DNA from: Insolitispirillum peregrinum
GTDB taxonomy: Bacteria > Pseudomonadota > Alphaproteobacteria > Rhodospirillales > Rhodospirillaceae
DNA length: 64,000 nt
Reading direction: 5' to 3'
Assembly: GCF_900156605.1 (NCBI RefSeq)
Contig: NZ_FTOA01000003.1
Location: forward strand, 124,001 to 188,000
Positions 1 to 6,235 of the stretch are shown here, in pieces (the stretch's first letter is position 1; the number at the start of each line of letters is the position of its first letter). Under the pieces are notes generated by a model. The model was given only the letters and a program-made list of their open reading frames with translations. It had not been told where the DNA came from and made no database searches. The position numbers and the translations under genes are program-made.

Positions 1-48
1 TGATGGTTTTCATTTCACCCAATCCTGCACGGTGCGCGTGCTGACACT

Positions 49-185
49 CCCTGTTCGCACAGCTCTGTCCATCATAAAGCACTGCTCCACCGCCGACACC
101 GCAACCCAGTAATTTGATATTCAAAGAGAAAACGGGGGTTCGGGGGCATTTTCCCCCGAATGGGTGCGGGCGATAGCCTGCCATT
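49..185. repeat. direct repeat, copy 1 (left of lipoprotein gene)
   Basis: This stretch is similar to 672-827 in the same orientation. The last 29 bases (157-185, beginning CGAATGGGTGCGGGC) are identical to 799-827, and the region around GTCCATCATAAA is also shared. It contains a GGGGGC/CCCCC-type palindrome. Together with copy 2 it brackets the lipoprotein gene at 200-580. Confidence 0.75.
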
Positions 186-199
186 GACCTGCTATATAT

Positions 200-580
200 T
201 TACCTTCGAACTTTTACCGCCGCCCCTTTGCAGGTCACGGTACTCCAACAAAGACGGCCATTATTATTTGGCCCTGTGTCATCGCAGGAATAGTCAAGTA
301 TGGCATTACCGCCCAAGCGCATGGTCATGATCTGCAACTGCTCGGTGGCATCCGCGCGGGACGGCGGTGGATCCAGTAGCAGGCGCTTGCAGGAGCTGGC
401 CTCCACGGGGGCGATAAAGGCCATCTTGCCGGATTTGTCAGCGTCTACAGGAATAAGCTCAACCTTCCGTGCATCAGCCCGCTCTGCCGGATGGACCGTT
501 TTCACATCCAGAATGTTCACATAGGGAGTGCAAGCGCCAAGGCCCACCAGCAATACAGAGAAAATCAAACGCTTGATCAT
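200..580 (-). CDS. small outer-membrane-type lipoprotein, RcsF/DUF4156-like
   Basis: A 126-residue protein with a classic lipoprotein signal peptide: basic MIKR start, hydrophobic core and a lipobox LVGLGAC with the lipidated Cys at residue 17. The mature part carries several further cysteines (around residues 63, 99, 110 and 116) and an LGGNAILDYSC segment, which resembles the RcsF/DUF4156 group of disulfide-bonded envelope lipoproteins. That assignment is by motif memory only. A role in envelope stress sensing is possible but there are no Rcs genes nearby. The gene stands alone between two copies of a direct repeat, so it may be one unit of a tandem duplication that continues left of the window. 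Only a weak ribosome site (GGGTGA) precedes the ATG. Confidence 0.75.
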   Translation of the reverse strand: MIKRLIFSVLLVGLGACTPYVNILDVKTVHPAERADARKVELIPVDADKSGKMAFIAPVEASSCKRLLLDPPPSRADATEQLQIMTMRLGGNAILDYSCDDTGPNNNGRLCWSTVTCKGAAVKVRR

Positions 581-671
581 TCACCCGGTCTCGGAAATCC
601 ATAGGTGGATGGTATGGTGCCAGCGCGACTCTGGATTGGCAAGTTTGATCCAGGACATCAGTTGGTATGCA

Positions 672-827
672 TCACTCTCTGTTCGAACAGGTTCGTCCAT
701 CATAAAACACGGCCCTGCCCCTCGCCGTGGCCTGCAGGCACCGGACACCATGGCTCTAAATCTTCAAAGAAAAAATGGGGCTCGGGGGCATTGGCCCTCG
801 AATGGGTGCGGGCGATAGCCTGCCATT
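672..827. repeat. direct repeat, copy 2 (right of lipoprotein gene)
   Basis: Second copy of the repeat at 49-185, with 29 identical bases at 799-827 and a diverged upstream half sharing GTCCATCATAAA. The distance between copies is about 642 bp. No gene is seen between 581 and 944; the rest of this gap is occupied by this copy and by the palindromic element next to the tRNA. Confidence 0.75.
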
Positions 828-869
828 CCCTAAAGCAAATCCCGAGCAGATGGACACATCTGCGGCGAC

Positions 870-936
870 GTATTTGCTTATGTAACAAGTCATTAGAGCA
901 TTTATCGTGATCCTTGGAGACCGAGAAATGCTCTCA
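870..936. repeat. intergenic palindromic repeat, type D, copy 1
   Basis: An inverted repeat ATTAGAGCATTT...AAATGCTCT (892-936) preceded by TATTTGCTTA and ACAAG. The same arrangement, including the flanking AAGCAAAT and CTTGT words, occurs in the opposite orientation at 53874-53940, so the repeated unit is about 67 bp, longer than the hairpin alone. It ends nine bases from the 3' end of the tRNA gene. Confidence 0.7.
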
Positions 937-944
937 TGAAAGAG

Positions 945-1021
945 TGGTGTCCCCGGCGGGATTCGAACCCACGGCCCCAGGATTAGGAATCCTGTGCTCT
1001 ATCCGGCTGAGCTACGGAGAC
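945..1021 (-). tRNA. tRNA-Arg (anticodon CCT)
   Basis: Reading the minus strand from 1021, the acceptor stem GTCTCCG pairs with CGGGGAC at the 3' end, followed by discriminator A and an encoded CCA (945-947). The D arm contains AGCTCAGCCGGATAGAGC, the anticodon arm is CAGGA-TTCCTAA-TCCTG giving anticodon CCT, and the T arm contains GGTTCGAATCC. All four stems pair. It would read AGG codons. The 3' end faces the repeat-rich region 1-940, where an integrated element would be expected if this tRNA were used as an attachment site; no integrase is visible in the window. Confidence 0.97.
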
Positions 1022-1096
1022 AACCTCCCCGCCTTATAGCAACAACAGCGGCGGGTTGAAAAGACTTTCTGTGGCGGTGCCGCAGATGGCTGCGGC

Positions 1097-2479
1097 CTAG
1101 CTGGACTGGCTGGCAATCAGGCGCTCGACGCGGGCGATGTTTTTCTGGATGACGTGGATGTTCCGGGTCATGCCAACCATGGTGTAAATTTCCAGCGCCT
1201 TGGAAAAGCATTCGGTGGCTTCGCGCAACTGGCTGACGTCGCCACTGCGCTTGCCCTGCGCAAAGCGGACGGCACCGATGTTGTTCATCACGTTGGCCCA
1301 GCGGCGGGGATCTTTGTCGCGGGACCAGATGCGGGTGGCGGCGGTGAAGAACATCACCGCCCGTTCGGCGATTTCGGCGTTGCCGGAAAATTCGGCGACC
1401 TGCCCCAGCAGGCTGCCGATGCCGGTTTGCAGGTCGGCCCAGCGGTCGGGGCGGGTGACCGAGGTCCAGACCTGCGCAGCCATGATGAACGCCTGCGCCC
1501 CTTCCTTCATGTGCGAGGTGTTGTTGCTGCGCTTGGACAGCCGTTGCAGGGCGCGGCCCAACTGGACGGATACCTGCGCACTTTCTTCCGGCAATTGCTT
1601 GTGCTGGTAAAACCGGGCGGCCTGACGCAGGGACTGGACGGCATTGGTCAGAGTGGTTTCGTCGGTATCGCCGTGCGACAGTTCGCTGAGGATATCGCCG
1701 TAATGCAGGCTGGCGGCGGCGCGGTTGGCGGGTGACAGGCTTTCGATGCTGCCGGGAGCAAGGCAGGTGCGCAGGATTTCCGAGGCACGCAGCAGGGTTG
1801 GGCGGTGGCCGGTGCGATAGGCCATTTCCGACATCATGGTGGCATAGAGGATGGCGGCACGGACCTTGCCGCCGACGGGCCAGGCGATGCCGCCATCCTG
1901 CAACACCAGATCGACGGCATTGATGGCGGTGCGCAGGCGGTCGAGGCGGTGTTTGCGGTCGTGGTCCGTGCTGAGTTGCAGGGCGGCCAACGCCCCGCCC
2001 AGCGCCAGATCGACGGTGGTTCCCGGCGGCACCGGCAGGTCGAGGGAGTCACCTGCCAGCAGCTCGCCAGAGGCAAATTCGCCTTCCATCTGGCGTGGCA
2101 AGAAGCGCAACCGCAGGGCGCGGCCATCGATGACTTCCCCCCACACCAGCACCTGACAGTCGCTGGACTCCAGCAGAGAGCGCCCCTTGTTGACGGCGGC
2201 GGCCAGCGACACTGGCACTTCCTCGCTGTCATCAACCGGGCCGATCGGAGAACTGGCCATCTGCACGATCAGGCCGCTGCGTCCACCAATGGCTTCGGCA
2301 ACGCTTTGGGTCAGCGACAGGGTGGTGTCGTTGTAAAACGGCGCAACCAGAATGGCAAAGGCCGACGTTTTGGGGGCATCGGCGTTTACGGCTCGTTGCC
2401 CATCCGGGTTTCTGGCCTGGTTCTTGGCTGTAGTCGCCGGAGTCGACCATAACCGCAGCAGGCTATCCCAAAGCCCCAT
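1097..2479 (-). CDS. TPR-repeat protein of unknown function
   Basis: A 460-residue soluble protein with no signal peptide. Residues about 40-170 form a mixed alpha/beta region (APFYNDTT..., LVWGEVIDG) that I cannot assign to a family. The C-terminal part (about 200-455) is helical with TPR-like units such as RWANVMNNIGAVRFAQG and AKAL-type helices, so it probably binds protein partners. It starts at an ATG with GAGG ten bases upstream. It is transcribed divergently from the hydrolase gene at 2895 and is not in an operon. Function is unknown. Confidence 0.75.
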   Translation of the reverse strand: MGLWDSLLRLWSTPATTAKNQARNPDGQRAVNADAPKTSAFAILVAPFYNDTTLSLTQSVAEAIGGRSGLIVQMASSPIGPVDDSEEVPVSLAAAVNKGRSLLESSDCQVLVWGEVIDGRALRLRFLPRQMEGEFASGELLAGDSLDLPVPPGTTVDLALGGALAALQLSTDHDRKHRLDRLRTAINAVDLVLQDGGIAWPVGGKVRAAILYATMMSEMAYRTGHRPTLLRASEILRTCLAPGSIESLSPANRAAASLHYGDILSELSHGDTDETTLTNAVQSLRQAARFYQHKQLPEESAQVSVQLGRALQRLSKRSNNTSHMKEGAQAFIMAAQVWTSVTRPDRWADLQTGIGSLLGQVAEFSGNAEIAERAVMFFTAATRIWSRDKDPRRWANVMNNIGAVRFAQGKRSGDVSQLREATECFSKALEIYTMVGMTRNIHVIQKNIARVERLIASQSS

Positions 2480-2894
2480 CCGTCCAATACCTCTTTGTCA
2501 TTTTTACCGAAGAGCGAGGCTGATGCTGGCTCTCCGTGGTCTAACCATGATTGCTGTGTGTATACCATTGCTCCGCGCTGATTGCGCGAGAAACCGGTCG
2601 TTCTGTGTGCTCATCATGATCCGGGTGAGCAGGCGTCCCCATACTATTGATTTTGTGTCTGATGGGCAAGATTGCCTGTTTTGCGTGAAAACGATCTTTC
2701 CGATGATGGGTGGCAGGCTGGCGATCCGGACATTTCAGACCAGGGGGAGGGGGGGGCTCAGCGATGATCATCACAGGCCACAAAAGAATCATGCAAATCT
2801 TGCAGCCCTTTTGGATGATATCCGGGGTATGATGACGGCCTCGCCCGCGGTCGGCAATTCACGGGCTTCTCTCTTAACGGTGTGTGTGTCCTCT
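2480..2894. other. divergent intergenic region
   Basis: About 415 bp between two divergent genes. It is noticeably richer in A+T than the genes and must hold both promoters. No repeat, RNA gene or convincing short reading frame was seen. An in-frame extension of the hydrolase frame runs through here from 2352 but lacks coding character and overlaps the divergent gene. Confidence 0.5.
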
Positions 2895-3743
2895 ATGCCT
2901 CGTCTGGAAGTTCTCTCTGCCGTTCCTGCTGCATCTGCTGCGGGTGGGGCTCCGATATTGTTTGTTCATGGTGCTTTTTGTGGTGCCTGGGTGTGGCAGG
3001 AACACTTCCTGCCGTTTTTTGCCGAACGCGGCTGCCCGGCCTATGCCGTTTCCCTGCGCGGACATGGCACCAGCGAAGGCTATGCGACCCTGCGCGATGC
3101 CTCGCTGGCCGATTACATCGAAGACGTCCGTTCGACCGCTGCCGAGCTGGAGCAGGAGCACGGGCGCGCGCCGGTGCTGGTCGGCCACAGCATGGGCGGC
3201 ATGGTGGTCCAGCGGGTGATCGAAGCCTATGACACCCGCGAGCTGATGCAGCACAAACGGGCCGCCGCCATGGTGCTGATGTCGTCGGTGCCGCCGGGCG
3301 GTCTGCTGGGGACCAGTTGGCACATGATGCTGAAGGACCCGTGGCTGTTCTGGCAGATGGGGGCGATTCAGGCATTCGGGGCCGGAGCGGCCACCGTGGA
3401 CGGCGTGCATCGGGCGATGTTTACCGGCGATGCGCCGGTTGAACTGACCGCTGCCTATCTGAGCCGCCTGCAGGAAGAGTCCATGCGGGTGCAGTTCGAC
3501 CTCAGCACCGCACCGTCGCCAGTCTCGACCAATGGCAAGGCGATCCCGACACTGGTGATCGGGGCGGAAGAAGACAACTTTGTCCCGGCGTGGATGGCGC
3601 AGACCACCGCCCGCCATTACACCGCGCCGTGCCACATTCTTCCCCGCGAAGGCCATGCGATGATGCTGAGCCACAAGTGGCCCGATGCCGCCGGGGTGTT
3701 GGCAGGCTGGCTGGCCGAACAGGGATTGTGCCCGCAGGAATAA
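2895..3743 (+). CDS. alpha/beta hydrolase
   Basis: A 282-residue alpha/beta-hydrolase-fold enzyme. The oxyanion-hole motif HGAFCGAWVW lies near residue 28, the nucleophile elbow is GHSMGGM (Ser near residue 98), the acidic residue is probably in EEDNFVP (near 220) and the histidine in REGHAMML (near 250). All triad positions are therefore present. Such proteins hydrolyse esters, lactones or similar small substrates; the substrate cannot be told. The start chosen (ATG 2895, MPRLEVL) is the one where similarity to the fold begins; the open frame extends upstream. A strong terminator follows at 3781. Confidence 0.85.
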   Translation: MPRLEVLSAVPAASAAGGAPILFVHGAFCGAWVWQEHFLPFFAERGCPAYAVSLRGHGTSEGYATLRDASLADYIEDVRSTAAELEQEHGRAPVLVGHSMGGMVVQRVIEAYDTRELMQHKRAAAMVLMSSVPPGGLLGTSWHMMLKDPWLFWQMGAIQAFGAGAATVDGVHRAMFTGDAPVELTAAYLSRLQEESMRVQFDLSTAPSPVSTNGKAIPTLVIGAEEDNFVPAWMAQTTARHYTAPCHILPREGHAMMLSHKWPDAAGVLAGWLAEQGLCPQE

Positions 3744-3780
3744 GCCGCCACCCGCCCTGACAGCGTCAACCCAGAACGCA

Positions 3781-3818
3781 AAACGCCCCGGACGGTCATC
3801 CGGGGCGTTTTTTTTGTG
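3781..3818. terminator. intrinsic terminator between convergent genes
   Basis: Stem AAACGCCCCGGA / TCCGGGGCGTTT (12 bp) with a six-base loop, followed by a run of eight T on the plus strand. It ends the hydrolase transcript. On the minus strand the stem is followed by only TTTT-like sequence, so it may also work weakly for transcripts from the other side; it lies downstream of leuA, which is convergent. Confidence 0.9.
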
Positions 3819-3837
3819 TCGAATGGGCGGCAGGTCG

Positions 3838-5544
3838 TTATTTGTAACGGGCTCGCAGCGAGCGGTTGGCGGCGCTCAGGACGGCATGCAGGCTGGCCTT
3901 GACGATGTTGGTGTGGCGGCCAACGCCGAACAGCGGGCCCTTGTCATCGACGATGGTTTCCAGATAGCAGATGGCGTGGGCGTCAGCCCCCGAGCCAACC
4001 GAATGCTCGTGGTAGTCCAGCACCTGAATCTGAATGCCGAACGCGGCCTTCAGTGCGTTGACAAAGGCGTCAATCGGGCCGTTGCCAGTGCCTTCGACCT
4101 TGACCGACTCGCCGCCCTTTTCAACGGTGGCGACCAGGGTCCGCTTGCCGTCGCTGCCTTCGCTGCCGGTGACCGGGACGGTGGTGTATTCGACCAGACG
4201 CCACGGAGACTCTTCGGTGCCGCTGGTCAGGTAATCCGTTTCAAAGGCGTCCCAGATTTCGCCCGGGTTCAGTTCGCGCTCTTCGGTGTCGGTGATGCGC
4301 TGGATGGTTTCCGAGAACTCGATCCGCAGCTTGCGCGGGGTTTGCAGGCCGTGGTCACGTTCCAGAATATAGGCAACGCCACCCTTGCCGGACTGGCTGT
4401 TGATGCGGATCACCGCTTCATAGCCACGGCCCACGTCGGCCGGGTCGATCGGCAGGTAGGGGACTTCCCATTCCGCCTGATTCGACTTGCGCAGGGCGGC
4501 CAGACCCTTGGAAATGGCATCCTGATGCGAGCCGGAGAAGGCGGTATACACCAGTTCGCCAGCATAGGGATGGCGCGGGTGGACCGGCAGGCGGGTGCAA
4601 TATTCCGATACCTCGACCAGCGAGGCGATGTTGGCCACGTCCAGCTTCGGGTCCACCCCTTGGGTGAACATGTTCAGCGCCAGCGTCACCACATCGACGT
4701 TGCCGGTGCGCTCGCCGTTGCCGAACAGGGTGCCTTCAACGCGGTCGGCTCCGGCCATCAGCGCCAGCTCGGCGGCGGCGACTGCCGTACCACGGTCGTT
4801 GTGCGGGTGAACCGAGATCACCAGCGCATCCCGGTTCTTGACGGTGCGGGCGAACCATTCGATCTGGTCGGCATAGATGTTGGGCGTCGACATTTCGACG
4901 GTGGCCGGCAGATTGATGATCAGCGGATTGTCGGGGGTGACGCCCAGGGCTTCCATCACCGCTTCGGTGATGCGGACGGCGAATGGCAGCTCGGTGCCGG
5001 TGAAGCTTTCCGGGCTGTATTCATAGCTTATTTTGGTGATCCCGGCCATGTCGGCGGCCAGCTCGCGGATCAGGCGGGCACCCTTCAGGGCGATGTCGAT
5101 GATGCCGTCTTCTTCCAGCCCGAACACCACCCGCCGCTGCAGGGTCGAGGTCGAGTTGTACAGGTGGATGATGGCGTGCGGCGCACCCCGGACGGCCTCG
5201 AAAGTGCGGGCAATCAGCGATTCACGGCTTTGGGTCAGCACCTGAATGGTGACGTCCTGCGGGATGCGGTTTTCTTCGATCAGCATCCGCACAAAGTCGA
5301 AATCGGTCTGCGAGGCGGCGGGGAAACCGACTTCGATTTCCTTGAAGCCCATGGCGATCAGGGTATCCCACAGGCGCAGCTTGCGTTCCCAGCCCATCGG
5401 CTCGACCAGAGCCTGATTGCCGTCGCGCAGGTCAACGCTGCACCAGCGCGGAGCGGTGGTGATGGTGCGCGACGGCCATTGGCGGTCCGGCAGGGCGACG
5501 GGGGCGAACGGGCGGTACTTGGTGGTGCAATCAACAGTGTTCAT
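3838..5544 (-). CDS. leuA: 2-isopropylmalate synthase
   Basis: A 568-residue enzyme of the long LeuA class. It condenses acetyl-CoA with 2-oxoisovalerate, the first committed step of leucine synthesis, in the cytoplasm. The HMGL-like TIM barrel occupies about residues 30-320, with the signature SVDLRDGNQAL near residue 38, GFPAASQTDFDF, and metal-binding HPHNDRG near residue 240. The C-terminal LeuA dimer/allosteric domain (about 430-560) is complete, so leucine feedback is expected. I chose the ATG at 5544 (MNTVDCTTKY), where family similarity starts; an in-frame ATG lies 27 codons upstream at 5625. No other leucine genes are adjacent. The upstream region holds strong hairpins (see 5611-5924). 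Confidence 0.95.
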   Translation of the reverse strand: MNTVDCTTKYRPFAPVALPDRQWPSRTITTAPRWCSVDLRDGNQALVEPMGWERKLRLWDTLIAMGFKEIEVGFPAASQTDFDFVRMLIEENRIPQDVTIQVLTQSRESLIARTFEAVRGAPHAIIHLYNSTSTLQRRVVFGLEEDGIIDIALKGARLIRELAADMAGITKISYEYSPESFTGTELPFAVRITEAVMEALGVTPDNPLIINLPATVEMSTPNIYADQIEWFARTVKNRDALVISVHPHNDRGTAVAAAELALMAGADRVEGTLFGNGERTGNVDVVTLALNMFTQGVDPKLDVANIASLVEVSEYCTRLPVHPRHPYAGELVYTAFSGSHQDAISKGLAALRKSNQAEWEVPYLPIDPADVGRGYEAVIRINSQSGKGGVAYILERDHGLQTPRKLRIEFSETIQRITDTEERELNPGEIWDAFETDYLTSGTEESPWRLVEYTTVPVTGSEGSDGKRTLVATVEKGGESVKVEGTGNGPIDAFVNALKAAFGIQIQVLDYHEHSVGSGADAHAICYLETIVDDKGPLFGVGRHTNIVKASLHAVLSAANRSLRARYK

Positions 5545-5610
5545 CGGTTCACTCGATCTGAAAAGACGGGTCATCATGACGGAAGCAAAGCGGCGGGCGG
5601 CTGGCTGCAA

Positions 5611-5924
5611 CAGTCGCCGGGGCACCGCTGACCCCGGCGACTGCTGGTAAGTCGTCGCAGGGCGTCAGCGCGGGCCCGGTGGCCGGGCGTCATGGAACAG
5701 GTCGCGGACGGACAGATGCCCCCCGGTGAAGGGGACGAAGCCGACGTGGACGGGAACAGGAACGAGAAAGACGAACAGAACACGGCGTGTCTCGGTACAA
5801 GCAGGCCGGCGGTGCGGGGAGTGCCCTGTGGGCGGAGATACAGACCGTCGGCGATCCTTGGGGGTATCCCGAGCCTATCGGGATACGGGCGAGCTTTTTC
5901 CCGGCGTCCTGATCAGGACACCGG
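5611..5924 (-). promoter_or_regulatory. hairpin-rich leuA leader, possible attenuator
   Basis: Upstream of leuA on its transcribed strand are three strong structures: a 24-base palindrome centred on GTCCTGATCAGGAC (5901-5924), a 9-bp hairpin GTATCCCGA/TCGGGATAC (5864-5886), and a 12-bp hairpin CAGTCGCCGGGG/CCCCGGCGACTG with nine-base loop (5611-5643). None is followed by a U-run. The perfect 14-bp palindrome could be a DNA operator instead of an RNA hairpin. A branched-chain-rich reading phase without a start codon also crosses 5730-5790. Regulation of leuA from here is inference. Confidence 0.45.
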
Positions 5925-5955
5925 GCTGATAAGGCCCAGAAGGAGGAATGGCCGG

Positions 5956-6165
5956 ATGTGGCTGTTCATGTTCATGCCCGACACCATGACAGAGCTTTGT
6001 GCGAGAATCAACCGCCTTTCACGTCTGTTGCCAGAGAAAGCCGGTTGGGGATTGTGCGGGATAAATTATGGCTATGCCCTTATTGGACGCATTCGGCATG
6101 TTCGTGATCCGATTATACGAAAGCTCCCTTTGCATCCGGGGGCTTTTGTTCACACATTGGATTAA
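5956..6165 (+). CDS. possible small protein, uncertain
   Basis: An open frame for 69 residues beginning MWLFMFMPDTM, preceded by AGGAGG with nine bases to the ATG. It ends 70 bp before the PAS-GGDEF gene in the same direction. The good ribosome site is the only support; the protein resembles nothing I know and base composition is mixed. It lies in the divergent region between leuA and the PAS-GGDEF gene, where promoters are expected, so it may be spurious. Confidence 0.2.
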   Translation: MWLFMFMPDTMTELCARINRLSRLLPEKAGWGLCGINYGYALIGRIRHVRDPIIRKLPLHPGAFVHTLD

Positions 6166-6235
6166 CAAAATAGAGAGAGCTTGCACGTTATAAGAGCTTT
6201 GATGGTTTGGAACAGGCTCGTTCGGGAGTGCGGTT

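Noticed and set aside
945-1021. tRNA-Arg as the attachment site of an integrated island inside the window
   Set aside because: No integrase gene and no repeat of the tRNA 3' end was found in the window.
3685-5631. Long open frame (648 codons) on the plus strand opposite leuA
   Set aside because: It is antisense to a clearly conserved leuA, shows no domain, and its composition is the mirror of G+C-rich codons. High G+C creates such frames.
5700-5800. Val/Leu/Phe-rich leader peptide for leuA attenuation
   Set aside because: The reading phase has no ATG, GTG or TTG between its stop near 5875 and the branched-chain-rich part, so it cannot be called a leader peptide.
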